The notes: generated by a model from the sequence alone, not told the origin. A stretch of 64,000 bases of DNA from Planctomycetales bacterium 10988 (GCA_009664345.1 CP043547.1:744001-808000); one strand, 5' to 3'; positions 1-10,189 are shown, counted from the stretch's first letter. Made by a program: numbers and translations.

Positions 1-288
1 CTGAACTTGTTGATAACAAGTCTGAGGCACGGTCACCATTTGTCGTCGGTAGCAGGTTTGCGGTACATACTGACACGTTTGACAAGTAGGAGCCGCACGG
101 GGATTGCAGGCACCGTAGTTCGCATAGGTCGAGACAGGCGCACAATAATTCGCGGTTACTTCTTCTCCGTGGAAGAGATCGTTCAACCATCGGAAGAGAC
201 AGGCCTCGGAGACTCCAGGGCTCGCGAAAACCAGCCCGAACGTGCTTAACCACACGATTCCGGCCTGAAAGGATTTAGGGAAGATCAT
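1..288 (-). CDS. Cys-rich secreted protein, 5' part only
   Basis: The frame is open from the ATG at 288 on the minus strand to the window edge, 96 codons without a stop, so the 3' end is missing. The first residues (MIFPKSFQAGIVWLSTFGL) form a signal peptide, with a likely cleavage after SEA. The rest is Cys/Gln/Tyr-rich and carries repeats of the type QTCQYVPQTCY and VPQTCYQQ, like the Cys-rich repeat proteins often exported by planctomycetes. GAGGAA at 293-298 on the minus strand sits about 5 bases upstream of this ATG, which favours it over the ATG at 300. The function is unknown. A surface or cell-wall structural role is an inference from the repeats and the signal peptide. Confidence 0.7.
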   Translation of the reverse strand, partial: MIFPKSFQAGIVWLSTFGLVFASPGVSEACLFRWLNDLFHGEEVTANYCAPVSTYANYGACNPRAAPTCQTCQYVPQTCYRRQMVTVPQTCYQQVQ

Positions 289-812
289 GATGTTCCTCAT
301 TGAGAATGTCACTATGGTCAATGTATGGGAATAGGAAAAAGGTTCATTCCGTTTAAAAGGTTTAAATCTTACAAATCGAATGATTGGAAAGATTCAACCG
401 AATTGACAAAACCTTTACTCCTTTCTCGTATTTAAAAAATTCAATTTTCTTCAAGTGTCTTGCTAGGAAACAACTTGTAGAGTCGGTTGCTATTAGTTTA
501 TTTAGAACCCGACTGGCTCCGACCTTGTTTTTTAGCTTTTCTTAAGGAAAAACGAAGATTCGCGGAGGAAAATTAGCTGTCTTAGCGATTACGAGGTCGG
601 GCAAAATGACCAACCACCGAAATAGAAAGAACAACAACTTTTCTCCCAATAGGAGGAGCTTCTGTAATAAACGTAGATTATTTATTCACAACAAAAGCTA
701 AATCAGTTAGAAAACCTTTTTATTTCCATCCTTAAGATTTTCAATTAAGGCAATTATAAAGATTGTTTCCATCTTAACTTTTGTAACACACCCCATCGCT
801 CAGCATACCTCC

Positions 813-837
813 CCCCTGATCGTGTTGAGATCAGGGG
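813..837 (+). other. perfect hairpin upstream of leuC
   Basis: CCCCTGATC at 813-821 is the exact reverse complement of GATCAGGGG at 829-837, with a 7-base loop. No T-run follows, so it is not a standard terminator. It lies about 240 bases before leuC and upstream of the likely promoter, so it could be an operator or the remnant of another signal. Function unknown. Confidence 0.45.
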
Positions 838-963
838 AATTCTTGAAAAGGACGCGATGTGCTGTTGAGGGATCAAGTCAGCAGCGAAGGGAACCGGAAC
901 GGGTTGAGAAATGTCTGGTCGAGTAGTTGCAGGATGGTCCCTCAGAAAAATTCTTTTACCCCC

Positions 964-991
964 CTGACGAGTTTCGTTTTGCAAGTATAAT
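964..991 (+). promoter_or_regulatory. candidate sigma-70 promoter for leuC
   Basis: A perfect TATAAT at 986-991 follows CTGACG at 964-969 (4 of 6 matches to TTGACA) after a 16-base spacer. It would give a leader of about 80 bases before leuC. This is pattern matching only; no start-site data support it. Confidence 0.45.
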
Positions 992-1078
992 AGAAGTTCC
1001 TTTTTTTCGCTTTTTGTAAATTTGATCCGTTTACGTATCCAACAGATTTCCAACGACTTGGAAGAGAGAAGTAAGCAA

Positions 1079-2482
1079 ATGGCCCCTCGGACGATGTTTG
1101 AAAAGATTTGGGATGAACATGTCGTTTACTCCGAAGAGGGCAAACAGACGATTCTCTATATTGATCTGCACCTCGTTCATGAAGTCACCAGCCCGCAGGC
1201 GTTTGAAGGCTTGCGTTTAGCCGGTCGCAAGGTCCGCCGCCCGGAACGCACCTTGGCCACGGTCGATCATAATGTGCCGACCACCGATCGCGCCCTGCCG
1301 ATTGCCGACCCGATTTCCAAGAAACAACTCGATACCCTCCGCGAAAACTGCGAGGAATTCGGGGTGAAGCTGTACGACTTGCATCATCGCAAACAAGGGA
1401 TTGTGCATGTCATTGGTCCCGAACTTGGCCGCACCCAACCGGGAATGACGATCGTTTGCGGCGATAGCCACACTTCAACGCATGGTGCCTTCGGGGCACT
1501 GGCTTTTGGAATTGGGACCAGTGAAGTTGAACACGTCATGGCAACGCAAACCCTCTTGCAAAACAAGCCGAAAACCTTCGAAGCCCGCTTTGAGGGAAGC
1601 TTGCCAAACGGCGTGACTGCCAAGGATTTAGTCCTTTATTTCATCGGGCAAATCACCACGAGCGGGGGAACCGGGTATTGCATCGAATACACCGGGGAAG
1701 CCATCCGCAACATGACGATGGAAGAGCGAATGACCGTCTGTAATATGACGATCGAAGGCGGAGCCCGTGCCGGCATGATTGCCCCGGATCAAACAACCTT
1801 CGATTATTTGGAAGGTCGCGAGTTCGCTCCGCAAGACTTTGAAGCAGCCGTCGAACGCTGGAAGCAACTGCCTTCCGATCCAGGTGCGAAGTACGATCGC
1901 GTCGAAGTTTATCAAGCGAAAGATGTCATTCCGCAGGTTTCTTGGGGAACCAACCCCGGCCAAGTGATGCCGATTTCGGAAAAGATTGTGGACCCGGCTC
2001 AAATCGAAGACCCGGTCATTCGCAAAGCCGCCGAATCCGCCCTTTCTTATATGGACCTGAAACCCGGGACGCCGATTTGCGAAGTGCCGGTCGATCGTGT
2101 CTTCATCGGTTCTTGTACCAATGGCCGGATTGCCGACCTCCGAGAAGTGGCCAAAGTCGTCCAAGGTTATCACGTTAGCCCTTCGGTCAATGCCATGATT
2201 GTCCCCGGCAGCGGCCAAGTGAAACGCCAAGCCGAAGAAGAAGGTCTGGACAAAATCTTCCAACAAGCCGGCTTCGAATGGCGGGAAGCAGGATGCAGTA
2301 TGTGCCTGGGGATGAATCCCGATATTCTGACGCCTGGCCAACGCTGTGCTTCCACGAGCAACCGCAACTTTGAAGGTCGCCAAGGAAAAGGAGGCCGCAC
2401 CCATTTGGTCTCGCCTGCTATGGCCGCCGCCGCTGCGGTAACGGGCCGCTTTGTGGATGTTCGCGAGTGGGAATATAAATAA
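1079..2482 (+). CDS. leuC: 3-isopropylmalate dehydratase large subunit
   Basis: LeuC isomerises 2-isopropylmalate to 3-isopropylmalate in leucine synthesis, acting with LeuD in the cytoplasm. From the ATG at 1079 it is 467 residues, the usual family length. The aconitase-type 4Fe-4S ligands are visible: Cys346 in GSCTNGR, and Cys406 and Cys409 in CSMCLGMN. The family block [12 protein letters not shown] is intact. An in-frame TTG at 1022 would add 19 residues with no family character, so 1079 is preferred. leuD follows after 195 bases, a longer gap than the tight or overlapping leuCD arrangement common in bacteria. Confidence 0.97.
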   Translation: MAPRTMFEKIWDEHVVYSEEGKQTILYIDLHLVHEVTSPQAFEGLRLAGRKVRRPERTLATVDHNVPTTDRALPIADPISKKQLDTLRENCEEFGVKLYDLHHRKQGIVHVIGPELGRTQPGMTIVCGDSHTSTHGAFGALAFGIGTSEVEHVMATQTLLQNKPKTFEARFEGSLPNGVTAKDLVLYFIGQITTSGGTGYCIEYTGEAIRNMTMEERMTVCNMTIEGGARAGMIAPDQTTFDYLEGREFAPQDFEAAVERWKQLPSDPGAKYDRVEVYQAKDVIPQVSWGTNPGQVMPISEKIVDPAQIEDPVIRKAAESALSYMDLKPGTPICEVPVDRVFIGSCTNGRIADLREVAKVVQGYHVSPSVNAMIVPGSGQVKRQAEEEGLDKIFQQAGFEWREAGCSMCLGMNPDILTPGQRCASTSNRNFEGRQGKGGRTHLVSPAMAAAAAVTGRFVDVREWEYK

Positions 2483-2534
2483 ATAGGCGGGTGAAAATCG
2501 AACAAGAGGGATAGCCTCCGAAGTCATAACGAGG

Positions 2535-2565
2535 CGTGTTCGGTTTTCGGTGTTCCGTGTTCGGT
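2535..2565 (+). repeat. imperfect GTGTTCGG direct repeats in the leuC-leuD gap
   Basis: CGTGTTCGGT occurs at 2535-2544 and again at 2556-2565, a 21-base period, with a degenerate TCGGTGTTCC copy between them. The composition differs from the flanking sequence. It looks like a small tandem or dispersed repeat element rather than a regulatory site. Confidence 0.5.
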
Positions 2566-2677
2566 ACTTGGGGTGAAAATACCTCTCGCTACCGAATGCA
2601 ACTTGGCTGAGATGATTCAATGTGAGTGAATTTAGGTTTCTTTCTAGAGAAATAACCATTAATAGAGTGTAGGCATC

Positions 2678-3274
2678 ATGAGAGCGTTTCAAAAACATAC
2701 TGGGTTGGTTGTCGCGATGGATCGTAGTAATGTTGACACCGATCAGATTATTCCGAAGCAGTTTCTCAAGCGAATTGAACGGACCGGGTTCGGCCAGTTT
2801 CTGTTCTATGATTGGCGATTCCTCGATGATGGATCGACGCCGAATCCCGACTTTGAACTCAATCAGCCGGAAGCCAAAGGGGTCAGTATTCTCTTGGCGA
2901 AGGAAAACTTCGGCAGCGGTTCCAGCCGTGAGCATGCCCCTTGGGCCTTAGATGATTATGGTTTTCGTGTGCTGATCGCCCGTAGCTTCGCCGACATTTT
3001 CTTCAACAATTGCTTTAAGAACAGCATCCTCCCGCTGGTTTATGACGCCAAGACGATTGATGATCTCTTTGAACGGGCAGAAAAATATCCCGGCTATCAA
3101 CTGACTGCGGACTTGGTCAATAAAGTGCTGACTGATGAGCATGGCTTGGAACTTCCGATCGAAATCGAAGAATTCCGCCGTCATTGTTTGCTCAATGGCT
3201 TGGATGACATCGGCCTCACTTTGCAACGCGATGCTGAGATCAGTGCTTACGAAGCAGCCCACGGTATTTCATAG
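2678..3274 (+). CDS. leuD: 3-isopropylmalate dehydratase small subunit
   Basis: LeuD is the swivel-domain subunit that pairs with LeuC. The 198-residue length is typical. The N-terminus ([19 protein letters not shown]) and the substrate-binding loop [13 protein letters not shown] are characteristic. The ATG at 2678 agrees with the family N-terminus. It is separated from leuC by 195 bases containing the repeat at 2535-2565, but the shared strand and partnership suggest co-expression. Confidence 0.97.
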   Translation: MRAFQKHTGLVVAMDRSNVDTDQIIPKQFLKRIERTGFGQFLFYDWRFLDDGSTPNPDFELNQPEAKGVSILLAKENFGSGSSREHAPWALDDYGFRVLIARSFADIFFNNCFKNSILPLVYDAKTIDDLFERAEKYPGYQLTADLVNKVLTDEHGLELPIEIEEFRRHCLLNGLDDIGLTLQRDAEISAYEAAHGIS

Positions 3275-3386
3275 TCACCACATTAGCGACCAGTTATCCT
3301 ATGGCTTATAATGGAAGGATGCTCGCCTCTCGCGGGAACAAGAGGTGCATACTTCGTTTCCTATTTACCTAGAAAAGCCGATTCCT

Positions 3387-4730
3387 ATGACGACCGAAAC
3401 TCAGGCGGAACCGCAAACCTCAACGACAGCAACTCCTTTTCCCGGTGGAAAGCTCTGGGCCGTCCTCTTTCTGCTCTGGCTGGTGGGAATCGCCTGTAAT
3501 TCGGTCTTGGCTTGGCAATATTATCAACTGACACTTTCCGATACTCCGCTTGATTTGCCAGGTTGTGGAGCAACAGAAGCGTTGGATTGTAACTCGGTAA
3601 TTGGCAGCCCTTATGGACGTTTAGCTGGTTTTTCGCTGACAACCTTTGCTTTTGGCTATTATGCAATTCAATTCGTTTTGCTGATTTGGGCCAGAAGGGA
3701 AGGACGTTCGCGAGTTGGATTATTCCCTGTCCTTGGCTTACCGGCCTTTGCCTCAACCGCTGTCATTATGGGAGGCTGGGCCGCGGCCACGATGCATTTC
3801 CGTCTGGAAAGTTATTGCATTTGGTGCTTGGCGGTGCATGCTACGAACTTGCTCTTCTTCCTCTTCGCGGCTGCCTTTGCGAGGGCGGTCTATCAATACC
3901 AACGGGCCGAATCGGTCACAGCATCTCAAAAGGTCGTCGGACGCGGCCCCATCTTTGCAACGGTATTAGCCATCATTCTCATGGCGAGTTGGCAAACGTT
4001 TCTACTGGCCAACTACCACGGCGAACCGCAGATGGCCGATGAAGAACTCCCGCAGGATTTGATGCAAATTTTGGTTTTAGAAGCGGATGCCAAGGACACT
4101 TCGGAAGAGGAGGCATCGGAAACCGAGAATTCTTCTGAGGTGATTTGGACAAATCTCGGGAGTCGCGAAGCTTCGAATAAAATCGTCTTCTTTGCCTGTT
4201 ATACCTGCCCGCACTGCAAAGCGGTTTTCAATGTGCTGGAAGAAATTCTCAAGGAACACCCTGACGACCTCCGCGTTGATCTCCGTATGAATCCGCTTTG
4301 GTCGGATTGCAATCCTTATATTTCGCCGGAAGTTCAAGAAGAGCGGCACCAATATGCTTGCCAAGCCGCGCTCGTCGGCATCGCGATCGCAGAGGCGGCT
4401 CCGGAAAAATTCGAAGAATATTCCGAGTGGGCTTTTCGCCATCAAACGCATTTAACTCCTTATCTGCTGGAACAAAAGGGCAGGGAATTGCTGGGCGAGG
4501 CAACCTTTGACGAACTTTATCAATCGGACGAAATCAAAGATCGGCTTGCCAAAGATATGCAACTCTCCGGCAGGGTGAAGGTCGCCATCGTCCCGCAACT
4601 CTATCTGGGTAAACGTCGCCTCAGCGGAGCCATCACCAGAGTGAAATTGCTGGAAATTCTCGATGAAGAGTTCAATTGGGGAGAGAGTAAGCCGGAAGTT
4701 CCCGCAACTGCGGAGCAAGCCGCTTCGTAA
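3387..4730 (+). CDS. VKOR-family oxidoreductase fused to a DsbA-like thioredoxin domain
   Basis: This is a predicted membrane enzyme that makes protein disulfides and passes electrons to quinone. After a polar tail come about five membrane segments of the bacterial VKOR type. The VKOR cysteines are visible: a loop pair (CGATEALDC), the family block NSVIGSPYGRLAGFS, and the active-site CIWC. A C-terminal periplasmic thioredoxin fold follows, with CPHC in FACYTCPHCKAVF and a probable cis-Pro loop (IVPQLYLG). The fusion places the quinone-coupled oxidase and the disulfide donor in one chain. The ATG at 3387 is preferred over an in-frame GTG at 3345 because it gives a polar N-tail directly before the first helix. 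The gene is not obviously linked to its neighbours. Confidence 0.88.
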   Translation: MTTETQAEPQTSTTATPFPGGKLWAVLFLLWLVGIACNSVLAWQYYQLTLSDTPLDLPGCGATEALDCNSVIGSPYGRLAGFSLTTFAFGYYAIQFVLLIWARREGRSRVGLFPVLGLPAFASTAVIMGGWAAATMHFRLESYCIWCLAVHATNLLFFLFAAAFARAVYQYQRAESVTASQKVVGRGPIFATVLAIILMASWQTFLLANYHGEPQMADEELPQDLMQILVLEADAKDTSEEEASETENSSEVIWTNLGSREASNKIVFFACYTCPHCKAVFNVLEEILKEHPDDLRVDLRMNPLWSDCNPYISPEVQEERHQYACQAALVGIAIAEAAPEKFEEYSEWAFRHQTHLTPYLLEQKGRELLGEATFDELYQSDEIKDRLAKDMQLSGRVKVAIVPQLYLGKRRLSGAITRVKLLEILDEEFNWGESKPEVPATAEQAAS

Positions 4731-4872
4731 TTTCCGAAGTTCTCCAGAGGTCTTCTCGCTTTTTTGCCTTTGTTTCTTATAATTTTGGTCTAGACAGTAA
4801 TCTCTTGATCCCTCGAACAGGCAAGTAGTTAACACACATATCCTTCCCCACCGCTCACCGAGATAAATTACG

Positions 4873-6351
4873 ATGGATCAACGCATTGCGTATCAAGGTA
4901 TCACTTTTGACGATGTTCTCCTACAACCCGCTTATAGCGAGATTGTTCCCGCCGAAGTGGATGTCACCACACAACTTACGAAGAACATTCAACTCAAGAT
5001 CCCGATCCTCAGTTCTCCGATGGATACGGTCACCGAAAGTGAGATGGCCATCGCCTTAGCTCAAGAAGGCGGCCTTGGGATTATCCACAAAAATCTTTCC
5101 ATCGAGCGGCAAACGGAAGAAGTGGATAAAGTCAAGCGGTCCGCCAACGGGATTATCCGCGATCCGGTGACCTTGCCTCCGACGGCCACGGTGGCTCATG
5201 CCCGTGATTTGATGGATCAACATCACGTCTCCGGGATTCCGATCACCAAAGATCACGGAAAACTTGCTGGAATTTTGACCCGCCGCGATCTGAAGTTCCT
5301 GGAGTCGGAAGAACTGCCGGTTTCAGAAGTTATGACAAGTAATAAGCTCGTAACGGCTACAGGAGAAGTAACGCTTGAGCAAGCTGAGAAAATTTTAACG
5401 GCAAATAAAGTGGAGAAGCTCCTCCTCGTTGACGATAACTTTCTACTGACCGGACTGATTACGATCAAAGATATCGATAAGCTCCGTCGTTTTCCCCATG
5501 CCTGTCGCGATGGCCAAGGCCGTCTGCGGGTTGGGGCCGCGGTGGGAGTCCACGACTTCGAACGGGCCGAAAGCCTGATCAGTAAAGGAGTCGATATCCT
5601 GGTCGTTGACAGTGCCCATGGCCACTCCCGCAATGTGCTGGAAACGGTCTCGGGACTGAAAGAACGGTTAGCCATCGAGGTCATTGCCGGAAATGTGGCA
5701 ACGTACCAAGGGGCAGTCGATCTCGTCAAAGCTGGTGCAGATGCGATCAAAATCGGAATCGGACCCGGTTCCATTTGCACCACACGCATCATTTCTGGAG
5801 TCGGAGTTCCACAAGTCTCAGCGATCGTCGAAGCGGCCAAAGCCGTTGAAGGCACAGACGTTACGGTCATTGCCGACGGCGGGATTCGCTATTCGGGCGA
5901 TATTACCAAAGCCCTTGCTGCCGGTGCCCATGCGGTCATGATAGGAAGCCTCTTTGCAGGCTTGGAAGAAAGTCCCGGAGAGACAATTCTCTATCAAGGA
6001 CGGACTTTCAAAACCTATCGCGGAATGGGATCGCTCGGTGCCATGGTGAAAGGTTCAAGCGAACGCTACCGACAAGGTTCTGGGCCAAAACGCCGTGATA
6101 AACTCGTCCCTGAAGGGGTCGAAGGTCGCGTACCGTATCGCGGACATTTAAGCCCGTTTGTCTATCAACTTGTCGGCGGTTTGCGAGCGGGAATGGGTTA
6201 TTGTGGAACCCCGGACATTGCACATCTTCGCACGGACGCACAGTTCATTCAGGTGTCTCCGGCAACCGTTCGGGAGAACCATCCGCATGACATTATCATC
6301 ACCCAAGAAGCAACCAACTACTATCGGGACTCCGAGCAATCGCAAGATTAA
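4873..6351 (+). CDS. guaB: IMP dehydrogenase
   Basis: It oxidises IMP to XMP with NAD, the committed step to GMP. At 492 residues it is full length. The order is barrel N-terminus ([17 protein letters not shown]), two CBS domains at about 95-205, then the rest of the barrel. The catalytic loop [18 protein letters not shown] contains Cys302. The flap and IMP-binding region (GMGSLGAM) is intact. The next gene may begin inside its 3' end. Confidence 0.97.
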   Translation: MDQRIAYQGITFDDVLLQPAYSEIVPAEVDVTTQLTKNIQLKIPILSSPMDTVTESEMAIALAQEGGLGIIHKNLSIERQTEEVDKVKRSANGIIRDPVTLPPTATVAHARDLMDQHHVSGIPITKDHGKLAGILTRRDLKFLESEELPVSEVMTSNKLVTATGEVTLEQAEKILTANKVEKLLLVDDNFLLTGLITIKDIDKLRRFPHACRDGQGRLRVGAAVGVHDFERAESLISKGVDILVVDSAHGHSRNVLETVSGLKERLAIEVIAGNVATYQGAVDLVKAGADAIKIGIGPGSICTTRIISGVGVPQVSAIVEAAKAVEGTDVTVIADGGIRYSGDITKALAAGAHAVMIGSLFAGLEESPGETILYQGRTFKTYRGMGSLGAMVKGSSERYRQGSGPKRRDKLVPEGVEGRVPYRGHLSPFVYQLVGGLRAGMGYCGTPDIAHLRTDAQFIQVSPATVRENHPHDIIITQEATNYYRDSEQSQD

Positions 6352-7354
6352 TCGGGGTTTACGGCTTCTCACTGATCATAAGTCAAAGATTAGAAACAAC
6401 TTCTGCTTTCAGCTGCTAACGCTTGGAAGCTTGATCCTGGCAGGGCATGCCAGCCTATTCGCGCAAGGACCGCGAGTTCCTCGGCAACCGGTTTTACGAT
6501 CGACCCGTCCGGCGGCAACTCCACGGCAGCACACTTCTACCCCGGCGAAACAAACCTCGAATCCAACAAGAACGGCCCATTATCTGGAGCCACCGATGCC
6601 GTCTGGAGAAGATGTCCACCTCGTTCAGTACACGGTTTTTCCAGAAACTTATGAAGGCACAATCATTTCTGAAGAGGTCGTTGAGGAAGAAATCGAAGTC
6701 GAATTGATCCCCGCTCCACGGCAGCCCATTGAGTCCACAGTCATCCCGACGCCTTCTCCTTCATCCACCAGCACCGAGACTTTCCCGGCCATTCCGCCGA
6801 TTCCTCCGACCTCGGTTCAATCGACAGTGCGATCTTATCCACAACCAAGAAATCCATATTTGGACGAGGATACGTATCAACCTGATCGCACTCCCCGACA
6901 AACCGTAAGTGACGATTGTCCTGACCCTGATAGTTTTAAGAAGGTAGTGGACATTCGTCCGGAAATTGAACCGCAAGATGGGCTATTTCCACCGGAATGC
7001 GGTCTCGGAGACACCCCCTTTGAACCGCGTTGCTATCCTGAACTTACCATGACGTGGAAAGCCTCGGGTCTTTGCCATAAACCTCTCTATTTTCAAGACA
7101 TACAGCTAGAACGCTACGGCAATACCCGTTCCCCAGTGTTGCAACCGTTTATCTCCGGCGCCAAGTTCTTCGGTACAATTCCAGCCCTTCCTTACATGGC
7201 CGGAATCGCTCCTCCGACAGAATGTATTTATGCCTTGGGATATTACCGTCCAGGGAATTGTGCGCCGCATTTACGATACAAAATACCGTTTCATTTACGC
7301 GGCAGTTTAGTGGAAGTCGGCGTTGTTACCGGGTTGATATTCCTGATTCCATAG
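6287..7354 (+). CDS. secreted Pro-rich protein of unknown function
   Basis: I do not recognise a family. A hydrophobic stretch ending in HASLFAQ looks like a signal peptide. After it comes a long Pro/Thr/Ser-rich, acidic linker (about residues 70-230), and then a Cys-containing C-terminal domain with [15 protein letters not shown] and a hydrophobic end. The best start is the ATG at 6287, which overlaps guaB by 65 bases and leaves an unusually long polar region before the signal segment. No ATG, GTG or TTG lies closer to the signal, so the true start is uncertain. The gene ends just before a strong terminator. The likely location is the periplasm or cell surface. Confidence 0.7.
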   Translation: MTLSSPKKQPTTIGTPSNRKINRGLRLLTDHKSKIRNNFCFQLLTLGSLILAGHASLFAQGPRVPRQPVLRSTRPAATPRQHTSTPAKQTSNPTRTAHYLEPPMPSGEDVHLVQYTVFPETYEGTIISEEVVEEEIEVELIPAPRQPIESTVIPTPSPSSTSTETFPAIPPIPPTSVQSTVRSYPQPRNPYLDEDTYQPDRTPRQTVSDDCPDPDSFKKVVDIRPEIEPQDGLFPPECGLGDTPFEPRCYPELTMTWKASGLCHKPLYFQDIQLERYGNTRSPVLQPFISGAKFFGTIPALPYMAGIAPPTECIYALGYYRPGNCAPHLRYKIPFHLRGSLVEVGVVTGLIFLIP

Positions 7355-7771
7355 ACTTTCCAGAATCAATACGATTTCTTGGATACTTCCAAAATTTAGA
7401 CATTTGATATCGGATTGCGATGAGGCCCTCTTCTTTAGAGCCAATCGCAATCCGTTTTTCTTTGAACTCGATCAATCCTAACCCACCCAAGCTACCTACC
7501 TTGAATCAAATGCTGTCAAATTTCTCCTGAATCCTATAATCTGACAGTTTCCTCGTTTCTATTCGCAGTTGCCTTTCTCCCAAAGACTTGTATCCGTTGA
7601 CCATCAACTTGACAGCGATAGAATGAAGAGTCGTTCATCAAACGTAAATGAGAGAACCATATTTTTTTGTGCTCAAATTTGAATCATTTTTCAAATTAGC
7701 TCCGGCCCACCTGAACGGCATCTGGATCGCTTATCTTCCTTCTTCTGGACTCTACCTACCGATAACCACCC
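7355..7771. other. intergenic region after the secreted protein
   Basis: These 417 bases contain the terminator at 7411-7459 and, after it, an A+T-rich stretch that must hold the promoter of the following GT2 gene. No clear -35/-10 pair or coding frame was found. Confidence 0.5.
7411..7459 (+). terminator. rho-independent terminator
   Basis: An 11-base arm CGGATTGCGAT (7411-7421) pairs perfectly with ATCGCAATCCG (7444-7454) and is followed directly by five T at 7455-7459. It ends the transcript of the secreted protein at 6287-7354 and possibly of guaB. Confidence 0.85.
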
Positions 7772-8542
7772 ATGAGTATACGTTTTTTGACAGCATTGCC
7801 TGTATTTAATGAAGTGAATCATGTCGAAGCAGTCCTCGCTCAGGTTGCCCAATATGCCGGGGATTTGCTTGTTGTCGATGATGGCTCCAGTGATGGAACG
7901 CCCGAGCTGTTGGAACAAATCGATCTTCCCCAACTTTCCGTGGTCCATCATTCCGTCAACCAAGGATACGGGGCGGCGCTGAGAACGGCCTTCGATTATG
8001 CCATTGAACATGGTTACGATTGGGTGATTACTATTGATTGTGATGGCCAGCACGAACCGCAACGCATCCCGGAATTTATGAAAATGGCCGCGGAAAAGGA
8101 AGTCGATATCCTTTCCGGCAGCCGTTATCTCAAGCAATTCCCTGGCGATAGCGTCCCTCCGCCGGAACGTCGCCGCATTAACCAAATGATCACTTCCGAG
8201 CTAAATCGCCGGTTGGGTTTGAATCTGACAGATGCCTTTTGCGGCTTCAAAGCGTATCACGTTCCCTTACTGACAAAACTTACCTTTTCCGAAAACAATT
8301 ATGGAATGCCGCTGGAGGTTTGGGTGGAGGCCGTTCGTTTAGGTGCTATGATTGAAGAAGTCGCAGTGCCGTTGATTTATTTGGACGAAAAACGCTCTTT
8401 CGGCGGGGCCCTCGATGATGGTTCCACCCGATTGCAATATTATCATTTGGTTCTCGACCGTAGTTTAGCCAAAGTGCAAGGGGATTGCTTCTCCTTGGAT
8501 TTGGCCACCGGGATGACGATGGCACCTTGTGAGGATACCTGA
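7772..8542 (+). CDS. family 2 glycosyltransferase, dolichyl-phosphate-mannose synthase-like
   Basis: This is a GT-A fold transferase that probably moves a sugar from a nucleotide donor to a polyprenyl or similar acceptor. At 256 residues it is a bare catalytic domain with no membrane segment. Visible motifs are LPVFNEVNHVEAVL at the start, VVDDGSSDGT for the nucleotide, and the acidic metal site TIDCDGQHEP. No strong Shine-Dalgarno sequence precedes the ATG. The stop is 2 bases before the next start, so translation of the two is probably coupled. The acceptor is unknown. Confidence 0.85.
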   Translation: MSIRFLTALPVFNEVNHVEAVLAQVAQYAGDLLVVDDGSSDGTPELLEQIDLPQLSVVHHSVNQGYGAALRTAFDYAIEHGYDWVITIDCDGQHEPQRIPEFMKMAAEKEVDILSGSRYLKQFPGDSVPPPERRRINQMITSELNRRLGLNLTDAFCGFKAYHVPLLTKLTFSENNYGMPLEVWVEAVRLGAMIEEVAVPLIYLDEKRSFGGALDDGSTRLQYYHLVLDRSLAKVQGDCFSLDLATGMTMAPCEDT

Positions 8543-8544
8543 GC

Positions 8545-10173
8545 ATGACAATTGAGGCGGTTTGTACGAGTTTTTCCCTCCATTTGCGTGCCCCTCGAGA
8601 AGATCGTTCTTTGCTGATCGCCCCGGATTGCCCGGCGGAAGAGTTCTTTCAGAGAGAAGATTCTTTGAAAGCGACCCGGAATTTCGAGTGCCAAGGCCGC
8701 TCGCTCAAAGCCCTGGCTGCCACCGCACGAAAGCAACTTGTCGAAAAAGCCTTGGCTTATACTCAGGCCTATCGCGAAGTAAACGTCTCGCTCGATCCTG
8801 AGAAAATTCTCCTCTCTGGGCATCAGGCGGAAATCTTCCACCCCGGCGTTTGGGCGAAAAATTTTGTCCTCAGCTGTTGGGGGGAAAAGGTCGAAGCTTG
8901 TCCGATCCACCTGATTGTCGATAGTGATCTGCCCAAGGATTTGGTCATTCGCCAACCTTCCGGCACGCCACACCACCCTTCAAGCAAGCGTTTGCATCTC
9001 GATCAATTACAACCGCTGTGCCCGCTCGAAGAACGTACTGTTCAGGACCAAGCACTCTTCGACTCGTATGGCAAGCGGGCAGGGCAATATCTTTCGACCT
9101 TGATTCCGCATTCGCTACTTTCCCGTTATTGGCCCCGAGTGACGGAATTGGCCGAGCAGGGGATTCCGCTAGGTCGTGCCTTCGCGCAAGCCCGGCATGA
9201 ATTGGAAGGCGAATGGAGTCTCAACACCCTAGAATTGCCACTTTCGGAAACCTTCCAGATTCCGGCCTTTCACTGGTTCTGCGCCCATCTTTTGGCCCAT
9301 TTGCCGCGATTCTCGGTCATTTATAATGAAGCGGTCGAGGAATATCGCCAAGAACACCGTATCCGCAGCCGCAATCATCCGGTGCCTAAGTTGCTGAATG
9401 AGGGCAATCTCCTCGAAGCCCCGTTTTGGGTCTGGTCGAAAGAGGACCCTCGTCGGCGTGCCCTTTTCGTCGAAGATATCGGCAGCGGCCTGCGAATCAC
9501 CGATCGCCATCAAATCAACGAAAATTTGCCACTCGATAGCGAACGTGATGCTTCGGCGGCTGTGGAAGTGTTGGCTTCTTTAGCGGAGCGAGGCATTAAA
9601 ATCCGCACGAGGGCACTGACGTCTACCATGTGGATGCGGCTCTTTTTAAGCGATGTCTTTATTCATGGCATCGGTGGTTCGAAATATGATCAGCTCACCG
9701 ATACAATCATTCGCCGCTTCTTTGAAGTGATCCCTCCGCCGTTTGCCACGGTGACCGCGACGGTACGACTGCCGATTGAGCGGCACCGTTATCAGGCGGA
9801 AGATTTGCGAAAGGTCGAACGACTTCTTCGTGATTTTAAATGGAATCCAGAGCGGCATCTCTGTAGCGAAACGATCAGCGGTGACGAAACTTTGACCGCT
9901 CTTGTGAATGAAAAGAAAGAGCTAATCGCCAGGGAACCGAAACCCGGCGAAGGGAAAGACCGCCGCCAACGCCTGTTGCAAATCAACAAACAATTGCAAA
10001 CTTGGGTCGAAGATCAACGCTTAACCGCCCAAGAACGCATCAGCTTTCTCAAAGAAAAACTCGCGGATGAGGCAATTCTCAACTCTCGCGAATATCCCTT
10101 CTGCTTCTATCCTGAATCCTCGTTGCGATCTTTCTGTGATGCGATTCAAGACGGAACTGTGAAGCTTTCCTAA
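8545..10173 (+). CDS. BshC-like protein (remote), function unproven
   Basis: The protein has 542 residues and no signal peptide. I infer distant kinship to BshC, the putative cysteine-adding enzyme of bacillithiol synthesis, from three things: nearly the same length (about 540); LLSGHQAEIFHPGVWAKNF where BshC has a GGQQAGLLTGPLYT-type Rossmann loop; and a later TRAL...FIHGIGGSKYDQL...IPPPF block that parallels the BshC TRPL...FIAGPGE...PP region. A charged helical stretch near 440-500 would match the BshC coiled coil. It is coupled to the upstream GT2 gene (2-base gap). No bshA- or bshB-type gene is in the window, so a bacillithiol role is not shown. Confidence 0.6.
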   Translation: MTIEAVCTSFSLHLRAPREDRSLLIAPDCPAEEFFQREDSLKATRNFECQGRSLKALAATARKQLVEKALAYTQAYREVNVSLDPEKILLSGHQAEIFHPGVWAKNFVLSCWGEKVEACPIHLIVDSDLPKDLVIRQPSGTPHHPSSKRLHLDQLQPLCPLEERTVQDQALFDSYGKRAGQYLSTLIPHSLLSRYWPRVTELAEQGIPLGRAFAQARHELEGEWSLNTLELPLSETFQIPAFHWFCAHLLAHLPRFSVIYNEAVEEYRQEHRIRSRNHPVPKLLNEGNLLEAPFWVWSKEDPRRRALFVEDIGSGLRITDRHQINENLPLDSERDASAAVEVLASLAERGIKIRTRALTSTMWMRLFLSDVFIHGIGGSKYDQLTDTIIRRFFEVIPPPFATVTATVRLPIERHRYQAEDLRKVERLLRDFKWNPERHLCSETISGDETLTALVNEKKELIAREPKPGEGKDRRQRLLQINKQLQTWVEDQRLTAQERISFLKEKLADEAILNSREYPFCFYPESSLRSFCDAIQDGTVKLS

Positions 10174-10189
10174 ACCTAAAAATGACCCT

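Larger units (their letters stand above)
289..1078. other. long A+T-rich intergenic region, divergent
   Basis: This 790-base stretch separates the leftmost minus-strand gene from leuC. I see no convincing gene. A minus-strand frame at 754-1053 has no recognisable protein character and lies over the leuC promoter. The region holds a perfect hairpin at 813-837 and a promoter-like pair at 964-991; both are listed separately. Confidence 0.6.

Noticed and set aside
754-1053. 99-residue minus frame upstream of leuC
   Set aside because: It has no protein character and runs across the likely leuC promoter and the hairpin at 813-837.
1628-2935. 435-residue frame antisense to leuC and leuD
   Set aside because: Its length comes from the codon bias of the two real genes on the other strand; it has no family features and spans the intergenic gap.
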